Shown: positions 46,177 to 54,795, counted from the stretch's first letter. The stretch: 64,000 bases of DNA from CADEEN01 sp963816315 (GCA_963816315.1 CAWFJZ010000047.1:80224-144223), one strand, 5' to 3'. Notes: a model not told the origin generated them from the letters alone. Translations and numbers: made by a program.

Positions 46177-47451
46177 ATGAAACGAGGCTTCTACACCATC
46201 ATGTCGGCGCAGTTCTTCAGCTCGCTGGCCGACAACGCCTTGTTCGTGGCCGCGGTCGAGATGCTGCGCACGGGTGGCGCGCCCGAGTGGCAGCGCGCCG
46301 CGCTGGTGCCGATGTTCGCGCTCTTCTACGTCGTGCTGGCGCCGTTTGTCGGCGCCTTTGCCGACGCCTTGCCCAAAGGCAAGGTGATGTTCGTCTCCAA
46401 CGCCATCAAGGTCGTCGGCTGTCTGATGATGCTGTTCGGCACGCACCCGCTGCTGTCGTACGCCATCGTCGGCCTCGGCGCCGCGGCGTACTCGCCGGCC
46501 AAGTACGGCATCCTCACCGAGCTGCTGCCGCCGTCGCAACTGGTCAAGGCCAACGGCTGGATCGAGGGCCTCACCATCGGCTCGATCATCCTCGGCGTGC
46601 TGCTCGGCGGCCAGTTGATCGGGCCGAAGTTTGCGCCGATGCTGCTCGGGTTCGATCTGCCGATGATCGACACCGGCATCGACACCGGCCCCGAAGCCGC
46701 GATCGCCTCGATGATCTTCATGTACCTGATCGCAGCGCTGTTCAACCTGCGCATCCCGCGCACCGAGTCGCCGCTGCTGCCGATGGACAGGCCCTTGGCG
46801 CTGGTGCGCGATTTTTCGCAATGCAACGCGCGGCTGTGGGCCGACAAGCTCGGCCAGATTTCGCTGGCGACGACGACGCTGTTCTGGGGCGTCTCGGGCA
46901 ACCTGCGCTACATCGTGCTGGCCTGGGCGGGTGCGGCGCTCGGCTACTCGACGACGCAGGCCTCGAGCCTGGTCGGCGTGGTCGCGGTCGGCACCGCGGT
47001 CGGCGCGATCGTGGCTTCGATGTTCATGAAGTTGGACCGCGCCACCGGCGTCATCCCGCTGGGCATCGGCATGGGCCTGCTGGTGATCCTGATGAACTTC
47101 ATCGACAACGTCTGGCTCGCTGCGCCTTTTCTGATCCTGCTCGGCGGCATCGGCGGCTACCTGGTCGTGCCGATGAACGCGCTGCTGCAACACCGCGGCC
47201 ACAACCTGATGGGCGCCGGCCGCTCGATCGCCGTGCAGAACTTCAACGAGCAGGCCTGCATCCTCGGCCTCGGCGCGTTCTACACGGCGATGACGAAGTT
47301 CGGCCTGTCGGCCTTCGGCGCGATCACGATCTTCGGCATCGCCGTCGCCGGCACGATGGAGCTGATCCGGCGCTGGCACCAGCGCAACACGGTCGAGCAT
47401 CGTGACGAGGTTGAACGCTTGCTCGCCATCGCCCGCTCAGATCCCCATTGA
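46177..47451 (+). CDS. lplT: Lysophospholipid transporter LplT
   Basis: This 424-aa major-facilitator protein begins MKRGFYTIMSAQFFSSLADN, the LplT hallmark, followed by about 12 TM segments and the GAFADALPKGKVMFVSNAIK and GAAAYSPAKYGILTELLPPS loops. LplT flips lysophospholipids across the inner membrane for re-acylation. Its 3' end overlaps the next gene's TTG (TTGA). Confidence 0.92.
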   Translation: MKRGFYTIMSAQFFSSLADNALFVAAVEMLRTGGAPEWQRAALVPMFALFYVVLAPFVGAFADALPKGKVMFVSNAIKVVGCLMMLFGTHPLLSYAIVGLGAAAYSPAKYGILTELLPPSQLVKANGWIEGLTIGSIILGVLLGGQLIGPKFAPMLLGFDLPMIDTGIDTGPEAAIASMIFMYLIAALFNLRIPRTESPLLPMDRPLALVRDFSQCNARLWADKLGQISLATTTLFWGVSGNLRYIVLAWAGAALGYSTTQASSLVGVVAVGTAVGAIVASMFMKLDRATGVIPLGIGMGLLVILMNFIDNVWLAAPFLILLGGIGGYLVVPMNALLQHRGHNLMGAGRSIAVQNFNEQACILGLGAFYTAMTKFGLSAFGAITIFGIAVAGTMELIRRWHQRNTVEHRDEVERLLAIARSDPH

Positions 47452-48389
47452 CCGACACGCGGCAACCCAGCGGCCGCCGCGGAACCGGCTTTGCCGGGCC
47501 GCAGGCGCTTCGGGGGGGACGTTATCTCCCGGCCCTGGCGCTGGTCTTCAACGCCTTCACCTGGGGCGTCAGCTGGTGGCCGTTTCGCCAGCTCGAAGCG
47601 GCAGGCCTGCACCCGCTGGCCGCGACGGCGCTGATCTACCTGTTGGCCGTGGCCGTGATCACGCTGGCGCGGCCCGCGGCCTGGCGCGAGGTGCTCACGC
47701 ATCCGGCGCTGTGGGTTCTCGTGCTGGCCTCGGGCACGACCAATGCCGCGTTCAACTGGGCGGTGACGATCGGCGACGTGGTGCGCGTCGTGCTGCTGTT
47801 CTACCTGATGCCGGTCTGGGCGGTGCTGCTGGCGCGTCTGTTGCTGCGCGAGCCGCTGTCCGGCGGCGCGCTGCTGCGCGTCGGCCTGGCGCTGGCCGGC
47901 GCGCTGGTCATCCTGTGGCCGCGTGACGGCGCCGGCTGGCCGCTGCCGCGCACGCTGGCCGAGTGGCTGGGCGTGATCGGCGGCTTTTCGTTCGCGCTCA
48001 ACAACGTCATGCTGCGCCGCGAGGCGGAGCGTTCGGAAGCGGCGCGCGCGCTGGCCATGTTCGCCGGCGGCGCGCTGGTGGCGCTGCTTCTGGCGTCGCT
48101 CTTGCACGGTCGCGGCCTGGTGCCCGGCCTGCCGCCACCGGCATGGGGCTGGATCGCCGGTGCAGTCTTGCTCGGTACGTTTTTTCTGGCCAGCAACCTG
48201 GCGCTGCAATACGGCGCGGCGCGGCTGCCGGCCAACGCCACCGCGGTGATCATGCTCGTCGAAGTCTTGTTCGCCAGCGTCTCGGCGGTGCTGCTCGGCG
48301 CGGGCAGCGTCGATGCGCGCGTGCTGGTCGGCGGGGCGGCGATCGTCGCCGCGGCGGCGTCGGCGGCGTGGCAGCGCAGCGCCGCGTGA
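47448..48389 (+). CDS. EamA/DMT-family exporter
   Basis: The 313-aa protein has ten hydrophobic segments in two EamA halves: FNAFTWGVSWWPFRQLEAAG, FYLMPVWAVLLARLLLREPL, FALNNVMLRREAERSE and ASNLALQYGAARLPANATAV with VEVLFASVSAVLL. Substrate unknown. The only workable start is TTG overlapping the lplT stop. The first 25 codons coincide with a REP-like repeat (47459-47521), so the N-terminal tail appears to be made from repeat DNA. Confidence 0.85.
   Translation: MTDTRQPSGRRGTGFAGPQALRGGRYLPALALVFNAFTWGVSWWPFRQLEAAGLHPLAATALIYLLAVAVITLARPAAWREVLTHPALWVLVLASGTTNAAFNWAVTIGDVVRVVLLFYLMPVWAVLLARLLLREPLSGGALLRVGLALAGALVILWPRDGAGWPLPRTLAEWLGVIGGFSFALNNVMLRREAERSEAARALAMFAGGALVALLLASLLHGRGLVPGLPPPAWGWIAGAVLLGTFFLASNLALQYGAARLPANATAVIMLVEVLFASVSAVLLGAGSVDARVLVGGAAIVAAAASAAWQRSAA
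47459..47521 (+). repeat. REP-like repeat (family A, partial) inside the 5' end of a DMT exporter gene
   Basis: CAGCGGCCGCCGCGGAACC, GGCTTTGCCGGGCCG and GGCGCTTCGGGGGGG match the 29353-29435 element, lacking its middle. It lies within the reading frame of the DMT exporter. Confidence 0.6.
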
Positions 48390-48398
48390 ACCCAGGGC

Positions 48399-49328
48399 TC
48401 AGTTCACAGTCAGTGCGGATCCGGCTGGCGGCACGCTGTTGCCGGCGAGCTCCGCACTTGCGGGCGCTGCGGTGGCGGTGCCGCGCTTGCGCCGCGGCCG
48501 CTCGACCTCGGCCGGCGCGACCAGACCCAGCGTGCGCAACTGGCCGAGCATCGTCTCTTCCTTGATCGGCTTGGTCAGGTAGGCGTCGCAGCCGGCGAAG
48601 GTGCCGCGCACGCGGTCCGTCGCGCTGCCATGCGCGCTGACGATGACCACCCGCGGCGGCAGGCCGGTGCCATGCGGGCGCTGCTGGCGCTTCAGGTGCT
48701 GGCACAGCGCAAAGCCGTCCAGCGCACTGTCCGGGCCGAGATCGATATCGACGAAGACGGCGTCGAAGCGCTGCTGTGACAGTTGCACGAGCGCGGCCTG
48801 GCTGTTGCCCGCTGTCTCGGTGCGCAGGCCGAGCGCGGCGAGCTGGCGCTGCAGAAAGCGCAGCGCGATCTCGCTGTCGTCGATCAGCAGGGCCAGCGGG
48901 CCGGTGGCAACGTCGCTGGCGCGGCGCTGCGGTTGTTGTTGCTGCTGCTCGTCTTCGGCGGCCAGCGCGTTCAGCGGCACCGGGCCGCTGCTGACGTGCA
49001 GCGGCGGCGCGCTCTTGAAGAAGCGCAGCGCGACGGCGGAGTCGAGTTCGCGAAAGACCTGCAGCGGATCGATCGGCCGCATCGTCCAGGCCAGCGCGCC
49101 CTCGGGCGCCAACGAGCCGATATAGACCGTGTCGGCGCCGCGGTCGGCGGCCATGACCTCGTCGATCGCGCCCGGGTGGTCGGCGTCGGCGATGACGAAA
49201 TCGGCCGCGGCGATGTCGTCCACCTGCACATAGGCCGGCACGCGCGTACCGGAAAAGCGCAGGTACGACGTCAGCGCCTGGCGCTCGAAATCGCCAAAGC
49301 CGATCAGCAGCACCCGCTGCTCGGGCAT
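48399..49328 (-). CDS. Response regulator with degenerate N-terminal domain and receiver
   Basis: The 309-aa protein's N-terminal half (RVLLIGFGDFERQALTSYLR, VQVDDIAAADFVIADADHPG) is a receiver-like fold without a clear set of acidic residues. A Gln-rich linker (EDEQQQQQPQRRAS) leads to a full receiver with ALLIDDSEIALRFLQRQLAA, Asp in AVFVDIDLGPDSALDGF, and Lys in YLTKPIKEETM. A basic tail (VERPRRKRGTATAA) follows. There is no DNA-binding domain. Function unknown; it may be a scaffold or phosphate-responsive protein. Confidence 0.8.
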   Translation of the reverse strand: MPEQRVLLIGFGDFERQALTSYLRFSGTRVPAYVQVDDIAAADFVIADADHPGAIDEVMAADRGADTVYIGSLAPEGALAWTMRPIDPLQVFRELDSAVALRFFKSAPPLHVSSGPVPLNALAAEDEQQQQQPQRRASDVATGPLALLIDDSEIALRFLQRQLAALGLRTETAGNSQAALVQLSQQRFDAVFVDIDLGPDSALDGFALCQHLKRQQRPHGTGLPPRVVIVSAHGSATDRVRGTFAGCDAYLTKPIKEETMLGQLRTLGLVAPAEVERPRRKRGTATAAPASAELAGNSVPPAGSALTVN

Positions 49329-49468
49329 GGGGTTGGTAGGGGACACAGAAGGATGGAGCGCGCTCACAGGCCGATGTTCCCGGGCTGCCGCTGCGCTGTC
49401 AACGCAAGCAGCCCCCCTAGAGCCCACGGCCGGGCACGTGCCGCTACGATGCGTGACATTCGGGCCAC

Positions 49469-49545
49469 CCCGGAGCGGCTTCGCCGCTGCCCCTCGAGGG
49501 GCAACGCCGGTGGCCTGGCGGAGCCAGATCCACGGCGTTCGCTTG
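49469..49545. repeat. REP-like intergenic repeat, family A, inverted
   Basis: Its reverse complement closely matches 18853-18932 (GCGAACGCCGTGGATCTGG, CCCCTCGAGGGG, GCGGCGAAGCCGCTCCGG). It lies 32 bases upstream of the glutathione peroxidase start. Confidence 0.7.
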
Positions 49546-49577
49546 GCAATACCTCACACTCCAACAAGGCCTTCGCC

Positions 49578-50069
49578 ATGACCAAGCCCAGTTTGTTCGA
49601 TTTCTCCTCCAAGTCGATCACCGGCAAGCCGGCCGACTTTGCGGCGCGCCGCGGGCATGTCTTTCTGATCGTCAACACCGCCAGCGCCTGCGGTTTCACG
49701 CCGCAGTTCAAGGGGCTCGAGACGCTGTGGCAGGACTTGCGCGAACGCGGCCTGGTCGTCGTCGGCTACCCGTGCAACCAGTTCGGCGCGCAAGACCCGG
49801 GCAGCAACGGCGAGATCGCGTCGTTCTGCGAAATGAACTACGGCGTGAGCTTTCCGATGATGGCCAAGGTCGATGTCAACGGCGCCGCCGCCGATCCGCT
49901 GTGGACCTGGCTCAAAGCCGAGGCGCCGGGCCTGCTCGGCAGCGAGGCGATCAAGTGGAACTTCACCAAGTTCCTCGTCGGCCGCGACGGCCAGGTCATC
50001 AAGCGCTATGCGCCGAACGACGAGCCGGAGAAGCTGCGCGCGGACATCGAAGCGGCGCTCGCAGCATGA
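49578..50069 (+). CDS. Glutathione peroxidase
   Basis: This 163-aa protein is a thiol peroxidase of the GPx family. The peroxidatic Cys38 is in VNTASACGFTPQFKGLETLW; the GPx-specific blocks GYPCNQFGAQDPGSNGEIAS and IKWNFTKFLVGRDGQVIKRY (with the Trp and Asn of the active site) are present. Bacterial members usually use thioredoxin. It reduces hydroperoxides in the cytoplasm. AAGGC precedes the ATG. Confidence 0.95.
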   Translation: MTKPSLFDFSSKSITGKPADFAARRGHVFLIVNTASACGFTPQFKGLETLWQDLRERGLVVVGYPCNQFGAQDPGSNGEIASFCEMNYGVSFPMMAKVDVNGAAADPLWTWLKAEAPGLLGSEAIKWNFTKFLVGRDGQVIKRYAPNDEPEKLRADIEAALAA

Positions 50070-50092
50070 GCGTCGCACGGCCGTTCCGAAGA

Positions 50093-50139
50093 CGCTCGCT
50101 CCCCCTGAGTGGGACGGCCCGCAGGGCCAAGGGGGCACC
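50093..50139. repeat. Short REP-like repeat at the tyrB start
   Basis: The element GCTCCCCCTGAGTGGG with GGCCCGCAGGGCCAAGGGGG ends directly before the tyrB ATG. It is a shortened relative of the family B elements (compare 53890-53970). Confidence 0.55.
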
Positions 50140-51336
50140 ATGACGGTCTTTACTCACCTCGACCCCTACGCTGGCGACCCGATCCTCGGCCTGAACGAAA
50201 CGTTTCAGAAAGACGCACGCGCACACAAAATCAACCTGTCGATCGGCATCTACTTCGACGACGAAGGCCGCATCCCGGTGCTGGCCAGCGTGCGCGAAGC
50301 CGAAGCGCAGATGCTGGCGGCCGGCGGCGCCAAGAGCTACCTGCCGATCGAAGGCGACGCGGCGATGCGCCGCGCCGTGCAGGCGCTGCTGTTCGGCGCC
50401 GGGCACGCGGCGATCGAGCGCGGCCGTATCGCCACGCTGCAAACGGTCGGCTCGAGCGGCGGACTCAAAGTCGGCGCCGACTTCATCAAACGCTGGCTGC
50501 CGGCCGGCGAGGTCTGGGTCAGCGACCCGACCTGGGACAACCACCGCGCGATGTTCGAAGGCGCCGGCATCGCGGTTCACACCTACCCGTACTACGACGC
50601 CCAGACCGGCGGCCTGAAATTCGACGCGATGTGCGAGGCGCTGCGCAAGCTGCCGCCGAAGAGCATCGTGCTGCTGCACGCCTGCTGTCACAACCCGACC
50701 GGTGTCGATCTGACGCGCGCGCAATGGGACCAACTCGTGCCGTTGCTGGCCGAGCGTCAACTGCTGCCCTACCTCGACCTCGCCTACCAAGGCTACGGCG
50801 ACGGCATCGAGGAAGACGCGTACGCCGTGCGGCTGCTCGCCGACAAGGGCCTCACGTTCATCGTCACCAACTCGTTTTCGAAGAGCATGAGCGTGTATGG
50901 CGAACGGGCCGGCGCGCTCAGTGTGGTCTGCGCCGACGCCGCCGAAGCCGACCTCGTGCTCGGCCAGTTGAAGGCCACCGTGCGCCGCAACTACTCCAGC
51001 CCGCCGATCCACGCCGCCGGCATCGTCGCGCGCGTGCTCACCGATGCCAAGCTGCGGCCGCAGTGGGAGGCCGAAGTGGCGGCGATGCGCGAGCGCATCC
51101 TGGCGATGCGCAAGAGCCTGCACGCGGTGCTCTGCGCCAAGCTGCCGGGCCGCGACTTCGGCTACTTCCTGAGCCAGCGTGGCATGTTCAGCTACACCGG
51201 CCTGTCGGCCGCGCAGGTCGATCGGCTGCGCGACGAGCACGCGGTGTACCTGGTGCGCTCGGGGCGCATGTGCGTGGCCGGGTTGAGCACGACGAACGTC
51301 GAGCGGACGGCGGCGGCGTTTGCAGCGGTGCTCTGA
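50140..51336 (+). CDS. tyrB: Aromatic amino acid aminotransferase
   Basis: This 398-aa class I PLP aminotransferase has NLSIGIYFDDEGRIPVLASV, SVGSSGGLKVGADFIKRWLP, VWVSDPTWDNHRAMFEGAG, HACCHNPTGVDLTRAQW and the PLP Lys in VTNSFSKSMSVYGERAGAL. The C-terminal RGMFSYTGLSAAQVDRLRDE matches the TyrB/AspC subfamily, where it binds the substrate carboxylate. It makes Tyr and Phe, or aspartate. The start codon abuts a REP-like element. Confidence 0.93.
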   Translation: MTVFTHLDPYAGDPILGLNETFQKDARAHKINLSIGIYFDDEGRIPVLASVREAEAQMLAAGGAKSYLPIEGDAAMRRAVQALLFGAGHAAIERGRIATLQTVGSSGGLKVGADFIKRWLPAGEVWVSDPTWDNHRAMFEGAGIAVHTYPYYDAQTGGLKFDAMCEALRKLPPKSIVLLHACCHNPTGVDLTRAQWDQLVPLLAERQLLPYLDLAYQGYGDGIEEDAYAVRLLADKGLTFIVTNSFSKSMSVYGERAGALSVVCADAAEADLVLGQLKATVRRNYSSPPIHAAGIVARVLTDAKLRPQWEAEVAAMRERILAMRKSLHAVLCAKLPGRDFGYFLSQRGMFSYTGLSAAQVDRLRDEHAVYLVRSGRMCVAGLSTTNVERTAAAFAAVL

Positions 51337-51339
51337 CTG

Positions 51340-51402
51340 GAAGCCTTCGCCGAAGCCCGAGCCGGCGCCGGTGACGATGGCCACTTTGTGCTCGAGCCTC
51401 AT
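51340..51402 (-). pseudogene. Remnant of a short-chain dehydrogenase gene (N-terminal 21 codons)
   Basis: ATG at 51402 (overlapping the vapC stop, ATGA) begins MRLEHKVAIVTGAGSGFGEG, the exact N-terminal Rossmann signature (TGAGSGFG) of FabG-type SDR enzymes. After residue 21 the frame enters the antisense of tyrB and loses all SDR features. The rest of the gene is absent. This marks a recombination break near 51337-51342, right at the tyrB stop. Confidence 0.75.
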
Positions 51403-51821
51403 CGCGGTGTCTCCAAGAGGTTCTTGAACGGCTTGCGGTTCTTCCAGCGGTAGGCCCCGAAGTCGCGCATGTCGGTGGACAGGATACGGCCGTGGCCCAG
51501 GTGCTCGGCGAGCAGTACGAGGCTGGCATCTGCCAGGTCCATCGGCAGGTTGGCGAACTTGCGCATCAGCGCGCCGGCGCGCGGTGCGGCATCGTCGGGC
51601 AAAGACCATACGGCAAGACCACCTTGGGCCACATCGTCGAGCAGACCGAGCGCAAACTTCAACCCCAGACGCGACGAGAGAATGTGCGTAGCCTCGGTCA
51701 ATACCGGCCACGTCGTGATCCAGCCTTCGTCGGCCGTGGTCACCAGCGCCGCCGCCCCCGCGTGCCAGCCGTCGCGCGGGTCGAGCAGGGCATACAGGTA
51801 GCCCGTATCGACGGCGATCAC
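51399..51821 (-). CDS. vapC: VapC-type PIN-domain toxin
   Basis: This 140-aa protein has PIN nuclease acidic residues: Asp in MIAVDTGYLYALLDPRDGW, Glu in WPVLTEATHILS, Asp in LPMDLADASLVLLAEHLG and Asp in ILSTDMRDFGAYRW. VapC toxins cut tRNA or rRNA. The start overlaps the antitoxin stop (ATGA) as in most vapBC pairs. It may also have been co-transcribed with the now-truncated SDR gene downstream. Confidence 0.9.
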   Translation of the reverse strand: MIAVDTGYLYALLDPRDGWHAGAAALVTTADEGWITTWPVLTEATHILSSRLGLKFALGLLDDVAQGGLAVWSLPDDAAPRAGALMRKFANLPMDLADASLVLLAEHLGHGRILSTDMRDFGAYRWKNRKPFKNLLETPR

Positions 51822-52120
51822 CGTTTGGTCTTTTTCTTCTTGGCCGGTGGGTGCGCCAGCGCGTACTTCTCTTCGAGAGCCTGGGCGTAGAGATTCTTGT
51901 AGTTGACCGACACGTCGGTGCGGCCGTCCTTGCTGCGGCCTTTGCCGACCATCGACAGCAGTGACGTAGGCAACGGGCGTCCCTTGCGCATCTGCACGTG
52001 ATAGACCGCGATGGCTTCGCGCACGACATGGCTGACGCTCTGCCCGGTGGTCAGGATCAGCTCGTTCAGCCGCTCCTGCGTGGCGTCGTCGATGCGCGCA
52101 TTGACTCGGTTCTCGTTCAT
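51818..52120 (-). CDS. vapB: Ribbon-helix-helix antitoxin (VapB-like)
   Basis: The 100-aa antitoxin has an N-terminal RHH DNA-binding motif (NRVNARIDDATQERLNELIL then SVSHVVREAIAVYHVQM) and a Lys-rich tail (HPPAKKKKTKR). The C-terminal part should wrap and block the toxin. It overlaps vapC by four bases. A perfect palindrome covers its start codon, so self-repression is likely. Confidence 0.88.
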   Translation of the reverse strand: MNENRVNARIDDATQERLNELILTTGQSVSHVVREAIAVYHVQMRKGRPLPTSLLSMVGKGRSKDGRTDVSVNYKNLYAQALEEKYALAHPPAKKKKTKR

Positions 52121-52138
52121 GTCATACAGCGTATGACA
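52120..52138. promoter_or_regulatory. Palindromic operator at the vapB start
   Basis: TGTCATAC and GTATGACA form a perfect 8-base inverted repeat with a 3-base spacer, including the first bases of the antitoxin start. This is the classical place for VapB self-repression. Confidence 0.78.
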
Positions 52139-52302
52139 GAGAGCACCGGGTGTCAACCAAGGGCGATGGCCACCGTCTTCAGCGCCGAAAACCCCGCGCG
52201 AAACGCTGCCGCTCATGAACCCGACGGACGGCAGCACGCCGTGCAACATCGCGCGCGGCGATGCGGCTGATATCGACGCTGCAGTGGATACTCCGGTGCG
52301 CG

Positions 52303-52929
52303 ATGAACCTGCACATCAGCGACTTCACAGGTGCCCTCAACGGCACGCCCTTCGCGGCCTGTGCGGATGCCGTGCCGTGGGAGCTGACGGCCTCGATCGA
52401 CGCTCGCATGCGTGAAGCCATCGCAACGCTCGACGCGCGCGATTGGCAGCGGCAGGGTGACACCGCGATTCATCGCACGGCAACCGTGGAGCCGGGCGCG
52501 CAACTCAAAGGCCCCATCGTCATCGGCCCCGCATGTTTTGTCAGCGCCACCGCACTGCTGCGCGGCGGCGTCTGGCTGGCCGAGCGCTGCAGCGTCGGCC
52601 CGGGCTGCGAACTGAAGTCGAGCTGGCTCGGCGCCGGCAGCAAACTCGCCCATCTGAGCTTCATCGGCGATAGCGTGATCGGCAGCGATGTGAACTTCGA
52701 GGCCGGCAGCATCGTCGCCAACCACCGCAACGAGCGTGACGACAAGCGCATCCGCGTGCACATCGACGGCGCGCTGCACACGCTCGAAATCACCAAGTTC
52801 GGCGCGATGGTCGGCGACCGTGTGCGTATCGGCGCCAATGCCGTGCTGGCGCCCGGCACGCTGCTGGCCGCGAACAGCGTCGTGCCGCGCCTGAGTTCAA
52901 TCGATCAGGAGAATGGCGCGCGCTCATGA
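52303..52929 (+). CDS. Left-handed beta-helix (hexapeptide) protein
   Basis: This 208-aa protein has hexapeptide repeats of an LbH fold: HRTATVEPGAQLKGPIVIGP, ERCSVGPGCELKSSWLGAGS, FIGDSVIGSDVNFEAGSIVA and GDRVRIGANAVLAPGTLLAA. It resembles the C-terminal half of GlmU-type or other acyl/nucleotidyl transferases but lacks the nucleotidyl domain. Substrate unknown. It overlaps the first ABC permease (ATGA) and so heads the operon. Confidence 0.82.
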   Translation: MNLHISDFTGALNGTPFAACADAVPWELTASIDARMREAIATLDARDWQRQGDTAIHRTATVEPGAQLKGPIVIGPACFVSATALLRGGVWLAERCSVGPGCELKSSWLGAGSKLAHLSFIGDSVIGSDVNFEAGSIVANHRNERDDKRIRVHIDGALHTLEITKFGAMVGDRVRIGANAVLAPGTLLAANSVVPRLSSIDQENGARS

Positions 52930-53888
52930 CCTGGTTCCTGCTCAAGCGCTTCGCCAGCTTTGCGGCCACGCTCGCCGTGGCCTCGCTGATCGTCTTCGTC
53001 GTGCTCGAAATCCTGCCTGGCAACCCGGCCGAGGTGATGCTCGGCGACACGGCCACGCCGGAGTCGATCGCGGCGCTCGAAGCCAAGCTCGGCCTCGACA
53101 AGCCGGCGCCCGTGCGTTACCTCGCCTGGGCCGGCGGCCTGCTGCGCGGCCAGAGTGCGACGAGCTACGCGTATGACACGCCGACCTTCAATCTGATCGC
53201 CGAGCGCTTGCAGGTCAGCCTGCCGCTGGCGTTGCTGGCGATGGCGCTGACCGTCGTCGTCGCGCTGTCGGCCGGTGTCTATGCGGCTGCGAACCATCGC
53301 CGCGCCGGCGACACCGGCGTCATGGTGCTGTCGCAACTCGGCTTGTCCGTGCCGAACTTCTGGCTCGCCATTCTGTTGATCCTCGTCTTCGCGGTGCAAC
53401 TGCAATGGGTCAGCGCCGGCGGCTTCCCGGGTTGGCGTGAAGACGACGGCGGCGGCGTCTGGCCGGCGCTGTCGTCGCTGCTCTTGCCCGCGCTGTCGCT
53501 GGCGGCGGTGCAGGCCGCGATCCTGGCGCGCGTCACGCGCTCGTCGGTGCTCGAAGCGCTGCGCGAAGACTATGTGCGCACCGCGCGCGCCAAAGGCTTG
53601 TCGCGACGTCAGGTGTTGTGGCGCCACGTGCTGCGCAACGCGATGGTGCCGGTGCTGACGATCATGGGCCTGCAGTTCGCCAACCTGATCACCGGCGCGA
53701 TCATCGTCGAGAACGTGTTCGTGCTGCCCGGCATCGGCCGCCTGGTGTTCCAGGCCATCGGCAACCGCGATCTGGTGCTGGTGCGCGACGTGGTGATGCT
53801 GCTCGCGGCTGTGGTCGTGTTCGTCAACTTCATCGTCGATGTGATGTACGCGGTGATCGATCCGCGGCTGCGGGTGCGGCATGCTTGA
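52926..53888 (+). CDS. dppB: Dipeptide-type ABC transporter permease (DppB)
   Basis: This 320-aa protein has six TM segments with family blocks FVVLEILPGNPAEVMLG, QLGLSVPNFWLAILLILVFA, YVRTARAKGLSRRQVLWRHV (EAA loop that binds the ATPase) and ENVFVLPGIGRLVFQAIGNR. It partners with DppC at 53971 and the two ATPases downstream. Confidence 0.92.
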   Translation: MTWFLLKRFASFAATLAVASLIVFVVLEILPGNPAEVMLGDTATPESIAALEAKLGLDKPAPVRYLAWAGGLLRGQSATSYAYDTPTFNLIAERLQVSLPLALLAMALTVVVALSAGVYAAANHRRAGDTGVMVLSQLGLSVPNFWLAILLILVFAVQLQWVSAGGFPGWREDDGGGVWPALSSLLLPALSLAAVQAAILARVTRSSVLEALREDYVRTARAKGLSRRQVLWRHVLRNAMVPVLTIMGLQFANLITGAIIVENVFVLPGIGRLVFQAIGNRDLVLVRDVVMLLAAVVVFVNFIVDVMYAVIDPRLRVRHA

Positions 53889-53889
53889 G

Positions 53890-53970
53890 CCGCGCGCGCC
53901 GGGCCGCCCCAAGCAAGCGGCTCCTCCCCTCGGGGGAGCGGCTGCGGTACACCGCGGCCGAGGGGTTGTC
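53890..53970. repeat. REP-like intergenic repeat between dppB and dppC, family B
   Basis: GCCGGGCCGCCCCAAGC, CTCCCCTCGGGGGAGCGG and CGCGGCCGAGGGGTTGTC end directly before the dppC ATG. The element is translated in frame if dppC is started at 53881, which is probably an artefact. An inverted copy lies at 61136-61206. Confidence 0.68.
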
Positions 53971-54795
53971 ATGTCACGTTCGCTGCGTCATCCGAGTTTT
54001 GTGATCGGCTCGGTGCTCGTCGCTCTGCTTGCGATCGCTGCAACGCTTTCATTGGTCTGGAGCCCCTACCCGCCGGCCGACATCGACATCGCCAACAAGC
54101 TCGCGTCCGCGAGCGCTGCGCACTGGCTCGGCACCGACAGCCTGGGCCGCGACATCGCTTCGCAACTGCTCGTCGGCGCGCAGAACTCGATCGTCGTCGG
54201 CATCGTCGCGGTCGGCATCGGCGTGCTGCTCGGCGTGGCCATCGGCTGCGTTGCCGCGGCCCAGCGCGGCTGGGTGGAAGAGCTGCTGATGCGCAGCAGC
54301 GACTTCACGTTCGCCTTTCCGGCGCTGTTGACTGCGATCATGCTGACCGCGATCTACGGCCCGGGTCTGCTGACCAGCATCGTCGCCATCGGCATCTTCA
54401 ACATCCCGGTGTTCGCACGCCTGGCACGCGCCGCAGCGCACGGCGTCTGGTCGCGCGACTATGTGCTCGCCGCACGCGCGGCCGGCAAGGGTGCGTGGCG
54501 AATCACGGCGGACCATGTGCTGCCCAACATCGCCAACCTGCTGATCGTGCAGATGACGATCCAGTTCGCGCTGGCGATCCTGGCCGAAGCGGCGCTGTCC
54601 TACCTCGGCCTGGGCACGCAGCCGCCGCAACCGAGCTGGGGCCGCATGTTGAACGAGGCGCAGACGATGATGTTCCAGGCGCCGCTGCTGGCGGTCTATC
54701 CTGGCGTCGCGATCGCGCTGACCGTGCTCGGGCTGAACCTGCTCGGCGACGGCCTGCGCGATCTGCTCGACCCGAAACTGGCGAGGCAACGCTGA
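53971..54795 (+). CDS. dppC: Dipeptide-type ABC transporter permease (DppC)
   Basis: This 274-aa protein has the DppC landmarks: PYPPADIDIANKLASASAAH, HWLGTDSLGRDIASQLLVGA (DxxGRD), DFTFAFPALLTAIMLTAIYG, YVLAARAAGKGAWRITADHV (EAA loop) and SYLGLGTQPPQPSWGRMLNE. ATG at 53971 is favoured because the upstream in-frame region is repeat DNA. Its stop overlaps the DsbA-like gene. Confidence 0.92.
   Translation: MSRSLRHPSFVIGSVLVALLAIAATLSLVWSPYPPADIDIANKLASASAAHWLGTDSLGRDIASQLLVGAQNSIVVGIVAVGIGVLLGVAIGCVAAAQRGWVEELLMRSSDFTFAFPALLTAIMLTAIYGPGLLTSIVAIGIFNIPVFARLARAAAHGVWSRDYVLAARAAGKGAWRITADHVLPNIANLLIVQMTIQFALAILAEAALSYLGLGTQPPQPSWGRMLNEAQTMMFQAPLLAVYPGVAIALTVLGLNLLGDGLRDLLDPKLARQR

Noticed and set aside
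53881..53970. Upstream start for dppC at 53881
   Set aside because: The 30 extra residues are translated REP-like repeat; the ATG at 53971 gives the normal DppC N-terminus.
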